This document shows positions 35,406 to 44,087 of a DNA stretch of 64,000 bases, one piece after another. The notes beneath the pieces were generated by a model. The model saw only the letters and a list, made by a program, of their open reading frames with translations. It was not told where the DNA came from and ran no database searches. The number at the start of each line of letters is the position of its first letter. Within the stretch, counting starts at the first letter, position 1. This stretch comes from Sediminispirochaeta bajacaliforniensis DSM 16054 (GTDB taxonomy: Bacteria > Spirochaetota > Spirochaetia > DSM-16054 > Sediminispirochaetaceae), in assembly GCF_000378205.1 (NCBI RefSeq), contig NZ_KB899407.1:239295-303294 (forward strand), in the 5' to 3' direction. A program made the position numbers and the translations under genes.

Positions 35406-36554
35406 CTAAAAGCCGTCGAGTATCTGTTGATCCAGATTAACGAGTCGGCCATTTTCCGATAATGTTTTTTTCATGTATGCCCGGTCCAGCCCTAATTCAT
35501 TTACGAGTTTCAACAGCAATTCTTCGGGGATCAGGTTTTGCTCGGCATAAAGATAGATAAGGGCACGCTCGGCAATGCGGGCAACCTTGAGGGCATTCAG
35601 GTTTACCCGCTGTTCCTCATCGTGTCCGAATTTGTCCCGCAGATGACGGGCGAGAAGGGAATTCCCTCTTCGCTCCTGTAAGGCGGCAAGCTCCCGTTTC
35701 AGCGGATCACTATTGCCTCCGCTGGCCTGCTGGCCGAGAGGTTTCAAGGTAAAAAAGGTGTACTCCTTGCCGGGGAGGTAATGGTGGCGATCGCAGCGGG
35801 TACAATAATTCGGTTCCACGGCATCCTCTTTTTTTCGGTCCCCCCCAATCACGATGAGCGGATCAAAATAGAGAGCGGGACACTCCTCTCCATCTATTTG
35901 GTAGTAGCGGTAGGTATAGAAAGAATCCTCAAGGCAGTCGGGATGCTCACAGTAAGCGGTCAGGGGAAAAACATCGGTGGCGGTTTCGAGCATGAGCCGG
36001 GCCGTGGGATTGAAAATATCGCGCCTGAAATTCAGGATCAAAGCAGGAAAGATGAAGATAAGTCCACGACGCTGGCATTCGTTTCGTACAACGTAGACAA
36101 GCCGCTCATCGTAAAAACTGGCCTCATCAACGATCCAGGTACCGATTTCCGGCATGTCGTGTACAAGCTTTTCAAGGGCAAAGGAGTCACTTATCCTGGC
36201 GATGTAATCGCCGCAACGCTCATATCCACCCCGATAGGCAAGAGCATCCTCCGGATAATCGGGAAATCGCTGGGTGTCCAGTAACGAACGAATAAAAAAA
36301 ACCTTCCTGCGATCGGCCCCGTCGGTACTGGTTTCCCGAGCAATAGCTTCGCTTTTTGTCAGGGCAACCTGAGCATCGCGCCAGACCCGCGCCGAATACT
36401 CGGTTTTGCCCGATCCCATAGGCCCGATGACAAGGATTCGGCGATCGGGACGGCTAAAATCGAAATGATTAAAGGAATGGTGCACCCGCACACTGGGAAA
36501 TCCGAGGCTTTTGAGGAAGCTGATGGTCTCCGGATTGTTCTTGACTTCGTTCAT
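35406..36554 (-). CDS. Thymidine-kinase-like P-loop protein, extended
   Basis: About 382 residues from the ATG of MNEVKN; an upstream ATG overlaps the start codon of the divergent Nudix gene and is less likely. Features: Walker A GPMGSGKTEYSAR (about 44), Walker B-like VDEASFYDE, and two Cys pairs (CEHPDC and CTRC) of a zinc ribbon, as in type II thymidine kinases. At about 200 residues classic TK is much shorter; here about 130 extra residues at the C-terminus are helical and unlike known domains. The product would be dTMP made from thymidine if it is a true TK. Substrate assignment is inferred. Confidence 0.7.
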   Translation of the reverse strand: MNEVKNNPETISFLKSLGFPSVRVHHSFNHFDFSRPDRRILVIGPMGSGKTEYSARVWRDAQVALTKSEAIARETSTDGADRRKVFFIRSLLDTQRFPDYPEDALAYRGGYERCGDYIARISDSFALEKLVHDMPEIGTWIVDEASFYDERLVYVVRNECQRRGLIFIFPALILNFRRDIFNPTARLMLETATDVFPLTAYCEHPDCLEDSFYTYRYYQIDGEECPALYFDPLIVIGGDRKKEDAVEPNYCTRCDRHHYLPGKEYTFFTLKPLGQQASGGNSDPLKRELAALQERRGNSLLARHLRDKFGHDEEQRVNLNALKVARIAERALIYLYAEQNLIPEELLLKLVNELGLDRAYMKKTLSENGRLVNLDQQILDGF

Positions 36555-36633
36555 GGCAGGTATTGTACCCGGAACGGATGGCTCTGGCCAGATAAACCTT
36601 GACCTGGGGCCGGGGAGAGAGTAATGTGCTTTC

Positions 36634-37596
36634 ATGCTTGCTGAAAAACTATCAACCCCTATTTACTATCTGATGCTTTCGATCATGATCCTCAATCTTT
36701 TTCAAAGAAAGCATATGGCAACAGGAGAGAAGAAACGTTTCGCCACCCTGTGGCTTGCCGGAACTCTTCTTATCTTACAGATCGAGATCGGACTTCTCGC
36801 AGCGAATAAACAACCCGATTGGATGCTCATTCCCGCCTTTGCCCTTTACGCAGTCATCCTTTTTTTGCTGAGAAAGAAGATCTTTGTCTTCCGGCGGACC
36901 TGCGCCTCTTGCGGCGCACCTTTAGCCAGCAGGGAGTTCATCGGCAGAGATGACAACCTCTGTGCCACCTGCGCTCCGACACCGGAGGGAGAAGAGAAAC
37001 CGGAAGAGGAAAAGAAAGAGAAGCCTCAGCCGATAACCATCGCAGCTCCAGAGATAGATGAAGAGAACCGTCATACACTGGGAAAGGGTACGCCTCGAGA
37101 AGAGATCCCCCGGGACACAGACGGAATCGATTGGGAGGCCTGGGAATTTGCGGAAAAAGCGGTCCTCTGCTATCTCTTTCGGGGAGACGAGGTACTACTG
37201 ATACATAAGAAAACTGGACTGGGCAGGGGCCTTGTAAATGCTCCCGGCGGTAGGATAGAGGCAGCGGAAATGCCTATCGATGCAGCAATCCGTGAAATGC
37301 AGGAAGAGACCGGCATTACGCCAAAAGAGCTGAAAGAGGTTGCCAGCCTCCATTTCATCTTCACCGACGGCTATTCGCTCAAAGGAACGGTTTTCTTTGC
37401 CTATAACCATGAAGGCGAAGCACGAGCAACCGATGAAGCCGATCCATTCTGGACCCCAGTGGGGGAAATCCCGTTTGATAAGATGTGGGAAGACGATGCT
37501 CTCTGGCTTCCGAAGGTCCTTGAAGGGAAAAGGGTCACCGGCTATTTCATCTTTGAGGATGAAGCCATGGTAAGCCAAAAGATCATCGAATCATAA
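36634..37596 (+). CDS. Membrane-anchored Nudix hydrolase with zinc-ribbon linker
   Basis: 320 residues. N-terminal hydrophobic segments (about 8-24, 40-57, 63-80), then two CxxC pairs (Cys90/93 and Cys110/113), a charged Glu/Lys linker (about 115-165), then a Nudix domain. The Nudix box is at 205-228 and fits GxnExnREUxEExGU: GGRIEAAE, then REMQEETG. The Nudix part resembles the MTH1/MutT type, which clears oxidised nucleotides. The fusion with membrane and zinc segments is unusual and could place nucleotide hydrolysis at the membrane. The start overlaps the preceding divergent frame. Confidence 0.8.
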   Translation: MLAEKLSTPIYYLMLSIMILNLFQRKHMATGEKKRFATLWLAGTLLILQIEIGLLAANKQPDWMLIPAFALYAVILFLLRKKIFVFRRTCASCGAPLASREFIGRDDNLCATCAPTPEGEEKPEEEKKEKPQPITIAAPEIDEENRHTLGKGTPREEIPRDTDGIDWEAWEFAEKAVLCYLFRGDEVLLIHKKTGLGRGLVNAPGGRIEAAEMPIDAAIREMQEETGITPKELKEVASLHFIFTDGYSLKGTVFFAYNHEGEARATDEADPFWTPVGEIPFDKMWEDDALWLPKVLEGKRVTGYFIFEDEAMVSQKIIES

Positions 37597-37609
37597 GGTA
37601 CTACATACA

Positions 37610-38476
37610 ATGACCCATCTCATGCTCATCGCCGCGGCCTTTATCTGGGGAATAAATCCGATGATCATGAAAATAGGCCTTGCGACCATTGATCCCCTTC
37701 GCTACAACACCCTTCGACTGCTGCTGGCCTTTCTTGTCTCTCTTATATTCGTTCTGCTGGGAAGACGCTGGAAGCCTGTAGCAAAAGAGGATAGGAAGCG
37801 GTTCATTGCGGTAGGGCTCGGTGGTTTTTTTATCTTCCAAGGTGGCTACACCTTTGGTGTACACGATACGGCGGCAAGCATTTCGGCAATTATCCTCGCC
37901 TTGCTTCCTGTTTTCGTTGCCGTCATCTCCATTGTAACCCGGCAGGAAAAAATCACTGTAAAAAAGGCCCTGGGAATAGCCCTTTCGGTTCTCGGTGTGG
38001 TGGCCATTACCGCCGGAGGAGAAGCTGTTTCCGTCAAGGGCACCTACTTTCGAGGGGTCCTGCTCCTGATCATTGCAGAGTTTGCCTATGCCGTATACAC
38101 CGTATACGTACGCCCACTTACAAAACGATATTCCATCGAACAAATTGTCTGTATTGTGATCTTTATCGTACTGCTCCCCTTTCTGCTGATTTCGCTTCCC
38201 GTTTTTTTGCGGTCGGGTCTGTTCTTCCCGACGCCGGCTGAATTCTTCAGCATCGGCTATGCTGGGACCTTCGGGATTCTGATCGGAAATGTCCTTTGGA
38301 GTCATGGGGTAAAACGAATCGGCAGCACCGGCACAAGCATGTACAGCAATCTTAGTCCGATCTTCGGTGTCATCGCCGGTTTTCTTGTACTCGCCGAGCG
38401 CCTCGCCCCTCTCCAGGCAGCCGGAGGAGCAGCCGTGCTCCTCGGTGTTTGGGTCGTGAACAGAAAAAAGGCTTAG
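37610..38476 (+). CDS. EamA/DMT-family permease
   Basis: 288 residues, about ten transmembrane helices arranged as two EamA repeats (first about 5-140, second about 150-285). Motifs are AAFIWGINPMIMKIGLATIDP in the first repeat and GTSMYSNLSPIFGVIAGFLVLAERL in the second. These drug/metabolite transporters export or import small metabolites, often amino acids. It lies close behind the Nudix gene. Its stop overlaps the end of the convergent VWA gene by four bases. Confidence 0.9.
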   Translation: MTHLMLIAAAFIWGINPMIMKIGLATIDPLRYNTLRLLLAFLVSLIFVLLGRRWKPVAKEDRKRFIAVGLGGFFIFQGGYTFGVHDTAASISAIILALLPVFVAVISIVTRQEKITVKKALGIALSVLGVVAITAGGEAVSVKGTYFRGVLLLIIAEFAYAVYTVYVRPLTKRYSIEQIVCIVIFIVLLPFLLISLPVFLRSGLFFPTPAEFFSIGYAGTFGILIGNVLWSHGVKRIGSTGTSMYSNLSPIFGVIAGFLVLAERLAPLQAAGGAAVLLGVWVVNRKKA

Positions 38477-39897
38477 TTTTTGCTCTCGTCCGGTTCTTCG
38501 AAAACGATGGTAGTCCCTTCGATATTAAGTACATCTCCACCGCTCAGGCGCCTTTCACCCTTGAGCGGTTGGTTGTTGACGCTAACTCCGGCGCCTCCCA
38601 CAATGGTGTAGTTCTTCTGTTGCTTATCGAACACAATGGTTACATCCCGGTCATGGGGAACCCCTCTGCCGGAAAGGGTAAGATCCGCCTGTTCCCCTCC
38701 TCCGATCACTGTCTTTTCCTGCTGTATCGCAATGGTTGCCGAACTGATCTTCGTGCCATATCCTGCACGAAGAATCCGCAAGGCAGCGTCGGAATGGAAG
38801 GTCCGGTTGCGAATCAAGAGAAGCAACAGCCAGATAAGAAGCACGGCGGGTAGAATCAAAAAGATTTTCCAAGGGAAAGGAACCACCGGCTGGCCGAACA
38901 TGGTCGAGGTATAGTAGTAACGAACCGCTTCACTGTTTCCCTCAGGGCTTTTATGAATCAGTTTGACATAGGTCTTGTCGGTGGGAAACATCCCGGCCCG
39001 ATAGCGGATCAGGTACTCTCCATCGATTTTTTGCCGAATATCATGGTAGATGCCTGTCAATTCCTCCTGGTCTTTTGCATCATAGACTGCTCCCCCGGTT
39101 TTGAGCGCCATCTCACCAAGGTACTGGTCCTTTTCCAAGCCGAAATGGATAGCGTATAAGGTAACACCATTGCGGATATACTCCTCCACAACCTCATCCG
39201 GGCTAAGCTGCTGATTCCCGTAGATGGGATGGAGGTTTCCACTATGGGCCGCATAGGAGTAATCCTCCCCATCGGAAAGGACAATGACGGCCCGGCGCCC
39301 GGACCGCTCTCCCACAGGAAGCGCCATATCGGCAAGCGCGTGGTAGAGTTCCGTATACGATTCGTCCGTTCCCGGGCGGCGAATACCGGAAAGCAACATA
39401 TCCATTACGACGGGATCCCCGGCCTCATCCGCATGAAGTACAACATTTGTATTGAAGGTGGCAAAAGAGACGCTATCTCCGGCATGAAAGGAAGAGCCAA
39501 CAAAGGTCCGAAGCGCATTGCGAGCATAGGTGGTACGCATGAGAGCAGGATCGCCAGTGGGATCACCGGAAAGGGTATCATACATACTCCCGGAGTTATC
39601 CATCAGCAGGAGGATGGATAGGCCTTGTGATTCGTGCGGATTCGGAGCTAACGATCGGATAAGCATAGGTTCGGAAAAAGTATCGGGACCATCCGATTCA
39701 AAAAGTTGAAAAGAATCCCCGGATATCCCCTTCAGGGGAGTTCCGGTATCATCGGTCAGAGAAACATAGAGATCAACCGACTGGGAAAGAAGCAGTGATG
39801 AAGAATCTATCTGCGTAATCTGCAGGGTCTCTGCAGAAAGTGTAAAAGCAGACGCCAAAAAAACAGTTATACAAACAACAGCGGCGAAACGATTCAT
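38473..39897 (-). CDS. Exported VWA protein with cytoplasmic FHA domain
   Basis: About 474 residues. Signal/anchor (1-25) with the end TLSAETL, a beta-rich part, then a von Willebrand A domain with the MIDAS motif DNSGS at 100-104 and GYLVLSDGEDYS-like segment (VIVLSDGEDYSYA). A transmembrane helix at about 335-355 (KIFLILPAVLLIWLLLLL) precedes a C-terminal FHA-like domain (about 390-470: GGGEQADLTLSGRGVPHDR, VSVNNQPLKGERRLSGGD). FHA domains bind phospho-threonine, so this protein can carry a signal from a periplasmic sensor to the kinase two genes away. The ATG has GGGGGT before it. Confidence 0.8.
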   Translation of the reverse strand: MNRFAAVVCITVFLASAFTLSAETLQITQIDSSSLLLSQSVDLYVSLTDDTGTPLKGISGDSFQLFESDGPDTFSEPMLIRSLAPNPHESQGLSILLLMDNSGSMYDTLSGDPTGDPALMRTTYARNALRTFVGSSFHAGDSVSFATFNTNVVLHADEAGDPVVMDMLLSGIRRPGTDESYTELYHALADMALPVGERSGRRAVIVLSDGEDYSYAAHSGNLHPIYGNQQLSPDEVVEEYIRNGVTLYAIHFGLEKDQYLGEMALKTGGAVYDAKDQEELTGIYHDIRQKIDGEYLIRYRAGMFPTDKTYVKLIHKSPEGNSEAVRYYYTSTMFGQPVVPFPWKIFLILPAVLLIWLLLLLIRNRTFHSDAALRILRAGYGTKISSATIAIQQEKTVIGGGEQADLTLSGRGVPHDRDVTIVFDKQQKNYTIVGGAGVSVNNQPLKGERRLSGGDVLNIEGTTIVFEEPDESKN

Positions 39898-39915
39898 ACA
39901 AACCCCCATGATCCT

Positions 39916-40791
39916 CTATTCGGTAAGATAACAGATCTTCAGGGAACCGACCTGAATCACATCTTCATATTTTAGTAAGCGCTCTCCCCGGAGTGCCTCC
40001 TCATTGACCTTAGTCACTGCTTTCCCGGAGATATCTTTTATGTAGAGTTCTTTTCCCTTGGAATAAAAACGTATATGCCGAGGCTCAATATCGTGATACC
40101 CCTCTGCACTGATATCATTCGAAGAAGAGGTCCCCACAAAAAAGGAGGATTGGGAGAGGCTGTATTCCCGTCCCCGCTGAGGCCCGTTGAGGACGTGAAG
40201 GATGCCAAAGGAGAAGCTTCGTTCGGCAACCGCATAGCCGATTCCCACAAGCAAGCCGAACAAAATAAAGCCGACGGCCCGTATCACAAGAAGCCCCGAA
40301 AAATGAAGGCGGATCAGCTCGATGGCGGCCCCGCCAGCCGCTCCGCCGATAATACCCCCCAAAGCGCCTATTGCCGTCTTTCTCAGGCTACAGACTCTGA
40401 TGCCATCCACAGCACCGACAAAAAGCCCAAGAAGCGCCCAGCCGATTCCTCTCGCCACGGGGACAGCAAGGTAGTTGGATGTTTTATCAAGGATGAAAAA
40501 GAGCACCCCCTGACCAAAAAGAAAACCGATCACCCCTCCGATTAATCCGACCGCCGCACCACTTGCAAGCCCATGTCCAAGTTTCTTTCCGTTCCGTGAG
40601 GTCAGCCCCTCTCCAGAGCCGAAAAAAAGGCCGAGAACGAGACCGAAGAGGGCACCCTGGACAATGCTGAAGATAAAATAGCCCGGAAAAAACGACTGAA
40701 ATGAAAGGACAAGCTCCATCAGTGGCCATGCAGCCGCACCGGCAAGAATTCCCAAGGCTATGATAATGATTCTTTTAAGACCGATACTCAT
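39916..40791 (-). CDS. Membrane protein with C-terminal FHA domain
   Basis: 291 residues. About 190 N-terminal residues form Gly-rich membrane helices in repeated GLxGGxxGxxxG style. The C-terminal FHA domain (about 195-290) has HVLNGPQRGREYSL, FFVGTSSSNDISAEGY, EPRHIRFY and YIKDISGKAVTKVNEEAL, the usual phospho-threonine-binding loop order. It lies 14 bases after the Ser/Thr kinase gene and 18 bases before the VWA-FHA gene, so it is a likely substrate or scaffold of the kinase. Confidence 0.82.
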   Translation of the reverse strand: MSIGLKRIIIIALGILAGAAAWPLMELVLSFQSFFPGYFIFSIVQGALFGLVLGLFFGSGEGLTSRNGKKLGHGLASGAAVGLIGGVIGFLFGQGVLFFILDKTSNYLAVPVARGIGWALLGLFVGAVDGIRVCSLRKTAIGALGGIIGGAAGGAAIELIRLHFSGLLVIRAVGFILFGLLVGIGYAVAERSFSFGILHVLNGPQRGREYSLSQSSFFVGTSSSNDISAEGYHDIEPRHIRFYSKGKELYIKDISGKAVTKVNEEALRGERLLKYEDVIQVGSLKICYLTE

Positions 40792-40804
40792 GCTTCGGCT
40801 CCTT

Positions 40805-42421
40805 TCATGGTTTTGATTTCTCCAATCGTGGGTTGAGATAGAGTGTACTTTGATCTTCCCGGATCAAAAGACTAAATTCCTTTTCCGTGTATCCCGGGGC
40901 AGAAATGCGAAATCGATATACCGATCCTGTTTTAAGCCCTTCGGCAAGCTCATCATTCCATGGAGTCCACCTTCCGCCCGTTTTGAGTTCAATGAGGGAA
41001 AGCGGGGTAATATCAACCCAGGTATCACGATCCTGAACAAAAAAATCGACCGAAAGCGGAAGCGTATGGGAGGTGGTGCACAGGGTGATGGTACGACCCT
41101 GCTCGCCCTGGTAAAGGTTGTGTTGTTCCTTTACGGTATGGAGCCTAAAGGTGTTCCAAAACAAGTTGTTCTCTATCTGGACCTTAAGACGATAATCACC
41201 TGCAGGAAGAAAAACCCGCCTGCTGACAAAATTCAGCTCTCCTTCCCGCTCTTGCGTGGGGAGAAGACGAAAACGTATCGGATCAATATCGAGGGCTGTT
41301 CCGTCTTCACCTGTATCGGCAAAAAGCCAGCCCCGCAAATAAAGGTCCTTCGGCTCCTTATAGGAATGATCCAGATGCAAGGCGATTCTCAACTCACCAT
41401 AGCTATCGGCAAGAAAGAGGCGCTGGTACCAGCCGCTACGATATGCACCACCGAGCAAAAGGAACAACAAAAACAACAAGGATATAGCTATTGAAAAAAA
41501 ACGTCGGAGCTTTCCTATCTTCTTTCGTGGAGTGGATTCCAACGTCCCTCCGGAAATTGCCTTTTTCAGCTGTTCCCGAAGAACTTCGACCGGTTTGCGG
41601 CGGAAGTAACGGTCCAGACGACGAAGCAGAGGGGTAAGATCCTGATAACGTCGTTTTGGCTTAGGATGCATCGTCTTTTTAACGATCGAAGAAGCAAAAC
41701 GATTCACCTTGGGATTAAGGCGACGAGGGGCAGGATGCTTTCCCTTGGTAATCGCCGCTATTAAATCGGCGGTATAACCACCGGGATACGGCTTTTTTCC
41801 CGTGACACTCTCGTACAACATCACCCCAAGAGAGTAGATATCGGCCCGCTGGTCGACATTCCTGCTATTTTCGAACTGCTCGGGAGCCATATACGAAGGC
41901 GATCCCAGAGTCATCCCGTCCCGGGTCAGGCCAGCTTCTCCCTCCTCTTCCTTGGAAGAAGCGATACCGAAATCCACCAGTTTCACCTCTCCCTTTTTCG
42001 AGATGAGAATATTCGCCGGTTTGATATCACGGTGGACGACCTTTCGCTTATGGGCATAATCGAGGGCCTTACATACCTCTCGAAAAATGTAGAGGGCCAT
42101 ATCGTTTGAGAGGTAACGTTCCCGTCTGATAAGCTGCTCCAGAGAAAGGCCATCGATATACTCGAGGACAATATAGTGAGAGCGTCCTTCCTTGAAATGG
42201 TCATATATATCGACAATGTTGTCGTTGCGAAAATCCATGAGGATTTTCGCTTCCCGACGAAAGCGTTCGGCAAAATCAGGATTTCCCCGCAGGGTCAGTT
42301 TCTTGATGATCACATAGCAATCAAGGGTAGGATGCACCCCCTTGTAGACGGCCCCCATTCCACCTGTTGCTATGAGATCTATGATCTTATACTTTCCGAT
42401 CATCTCCGGAGGCCGATTCAT
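40805..42421 (-). CDS. Membrane Ser/Thr protein kinase (PKN type)
   Basis: 538 residues. Hanks-type kinase domain 10-280: glycine loop ATGGMGAVYKG (18-28), ATP-binding Lys40 (VIIKK), HRD-type catalytic Asp132 (VVHRDIKPAN), DFG at 150-152, APE in YMAPEQFE. A single transmembrane helix at about 308-327 follows a basic juxtamembrane segment. The exterior C-terminal 200 residues are beta-rich with a PEGA-like end (FRISAPGYTEKEFSLL). It phosphorylates Ser/Thr; nearby FHA proteins are likely targets. The start overlaps the phosphatase gene (ATGA). Confidence 0.92.
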   Translation of the reverse strand: MNRPPEMIGKYKIIDLIATGGMGAVYKGVHPTLDCYVIIKKLTLRGNPDFAERFRREAKILMDFRNDNIVDIYDHFKEGRSHYIVLEYIDGLSLEQLIRRERYLSNDMALYIFREVCKALDYAHKRKVVHRDIKPANILISKKGEVKLVDFGIASSKEEEGEAGLTRDGMTLGSPSYMAPEQFENSRNVDQRADIYSLGVMLYESVTGKKPYPGGYTADLIAAITKGKHPAPRRLNPKVNRFASSIVKKTMHPKPKRRYQDLTPLLRRLDRYFRRKPVEVLREQLKKAISGGTLESTPRKKIGKLRRFFSIAISLLFLLFLLLGGAYRSGWYQRLFLADSYGELRIALHLDHSYKEPKDLYLRGWLFADTGEDGTALDIDPIRFRLLPTQEREGELNFVSRRVFLPAGDYRLKVQIENNLFWNTFRLHTVKEQHNLYQGEQGRTITLCTTSHTLPLSVDFFVQDRDTWVDITPLSLIELKTGGRWTPWNDELAEGLKTGSVYRFRISAPGYTEKEFSLLIREDQSTLYLNPRLEKSKP

Positions 42422-43446
42422 AGCGTTTCCTCTGATATTTCAAGCTCCGAACGCTGTAAAAGCGCTGCCGGATCCCCCGAAACATCGACAATATCCCTCT
42501 CAGGGTCGAAGGGCCGTCCGGAATCGGCCAGGGCTACCCGGAAGGAAGAGGGATTATGAAGCTGGATAAAACGTCCCGAAGCCCGAAGGGAGTAACGCCC
42601 CTCTATGGTCCGGTGTCCGCCGAAATAGACCGCCTGATCGGGGCTTGCACAGAAACTCTCTATCATCGTTTGTACACTTCCCTCATCTGAGCCGTCGTTG
42701 GGGGTCCAGGTAAGTCCCTCCACCACATCATCAAGCGAACGGTAACGGATAACCTCCTCACGGGAAAAGGAGCGCGCCGGTTCTGCATGGGAAACCATAA
42801 AGTTACCATCCGCAGCAACAAGGGGAAGCGCTCGTTCAAAATCGGCATAGGACTTCAGAAAATCATCACCGTAGAATTTCTGAAGATAAACGCGGACCAT
42901 TTCGCCCTCCAAAACAAATTTTCGAAAAGGATGATCTCCGTTTCCCTCCCTGTTGAGAATATTCTCATGGTTACCTTTGAGAAAGTGGAAACGATCGGGA
43001 AAGGCGAGTTTCAGCCGCATCACCAGTTCCATTTGTCCCAGTCCCTCCAGCATCTCCTCATCCATTGCTTCATGATGGGAAAAGCCCTCCAGAAGCTCCA
43101 GCAAAGCAACCTGCCACCGCTGGTAAGCTCTGGCTTCGGAGTGCAAGCCGTCACCCACGCAAACCATCGTCCCCGCCCCTTCTTTCATCAGGTCGATGAA
43201 AGGTCGGCCTTCTACGGGAAAAACCAGGGCATGCAGAAGAAAAGGGATTCTGGCATGAAGATCGGGGACAATCATGGTGATCCCTTCCTGCAGACGAATA
43301 AGGCCTCCGGGACGATTATGCTCATCCCGGGGACGAACAAGCTGGTCCTCTCCCCTGAGTTTATCTGTCGCGGCTTTCACAATCTGCAGATACGCTTCCC
43401 GAGTGGGAAGCGTTCTGCGTGTGACTATCGAAGGCAAGAAAAACAT
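42418..43446 (-). CDS. PPP-type calcineurin-like phosphoesterase
   Basis: 342 residues. Metal-binding motifs in the order of PPP phosphatases: PDLHAR (Asp62, His64), GDGLHSE (Asp99), KGNHEN (Asn159, His160), SHAEP and FGGHR. The usual GDxHG start is PDxHA, but Asp and His remain. It can hydrolyse phospho-Ser/Thr or other phosphomonoesters. The ATGA overlap with the kinase gene makes a kinase/phosphatase pair, as in PknB/Stp pairs, though here with PPP instead of PPM type. Start with a basic segment. Confidence 0.85.
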   Translation of the reverse strand: MFFLPSIVTRRTLPTREAYLQIVKAATDKLRGEDQLVRPRDEHNRPGGLIRLQEGITMIVPDLHARIPFLLHALVFPVEGRPFIDLMKEGAGTMVCVGDGLHSEARAYQRWQVALLELLEGFSHHEAMDEEMLEGLGQMELVMRLKLAFPDRFHFLKGNHENILNREGNGDHPFRKFVLEGEMVRVYLQKFYGDDFLKSYADFERALPLVAADGNFMVSHAEPARSFSREEVIRYRSLDDVVEGLTWTPNDGSDEGSVQTMIESFCASPDQAVYFGGHRTIEGRYSLRASGRFIQLHNPSSFRVALADSGRPFDPERDIVDVSGDPAALLQRSELEISEETL

Positions 43447-43449
43447 AGG

Positions 43450-43974
43450 CTACTGAATGATGGTCTTGTTCACGTCCACAAAGCTTTCGGTAAGAATTCT
43501 CGTCGCCTCGGCCAAAAGTTCTTCCTGTTCCTCTTCAGCCATATCGCTCGAAATAACCGCAATTTTGAATATCGGAGAGCTTTTTTCAATGGGGCCGTCG
43601 ATGAAAGATACGACCGAATCAACCTCTACATCCCCGGAAAGAGAAGCGGCATTGCTGTCAATCGATTCAGGAACATCATTCCGTATCCCAATACTTCGGT
43701 AGGCGGCACTTCGGGACTCCCCCACCATCGGGCCCAAGGTAATCAGGCTTCCAGAATAGGTCATAAGCAGAGCACCTCGCTCATCATCCGCAAAAAAGGA
43801 ATCAGCCACCTCCATTCCCCGAGATTCTACCTCACTATCGAATGCCTCCATCTTTTCCATCCAGGCATTCTCCAATTGTTTCAGCGAATCTTCGTTACCG
43901 GGAAGGCCTGCTGTTTTCACCAGGAGCTTGAGATGGTCTCTGATCTTTCCTTCAATACCATTTCCATCCGTCAT
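43450..43974 (-). CDS. Unrecognised domain protein (stand-alone paralogue)
   Basis: 174 residues with no recognised family. It is clearly related to the first 170 residues of the HU-fused protein encoded on the other strand beside it: both share a Lys/Glu-rich helix, the segments DSEVESRG / a Gly-Ser loop TYSGSLITLGP, the run YRSIGIRNDVPE, the strand SSPIFKIAVISS and a last helix ILTESFVDVNKTI. It lies 3 bases upstream of the phosphatase gene (in its direction), so it belongs to the kinase cassette. Predicted alpha/beta fold, soluble. Confidence 0.75.
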   Translation of the reverse strand: MTDGNGIEGKIRDHLKLLVKTAGLPGNEDSLKQLENAWMEKMEAFDSEVESRGMEVADSFFADDERGALLMTYSGSLITLGPMVGESRSAAYRSIGIRNDVPESIDSNAASLSGDVEVDSVVSFIDGPIEKSSPIFKIAVISSDMAEEEQEELLAEATRILTESFVDVNKTIIQ

Positions 43975-44087
43975 TGATCTGCCTCCTCATCTTTAACTAG
44001 TGCATTGAACGTACTACCCATGGCGTTGAAAAACAATATTTTTTCTCTTCTGCTGAATTTTCTTCTGCTTCGAACTATCTTTCAAGT

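Noticed and set aside
36555..36635. Upstream start for the thymidine-kinase-like gene
   Set aside because: It would overlap the start codon of the divergent Nudix gene, has no SD, and the extra residues look non-conserved.
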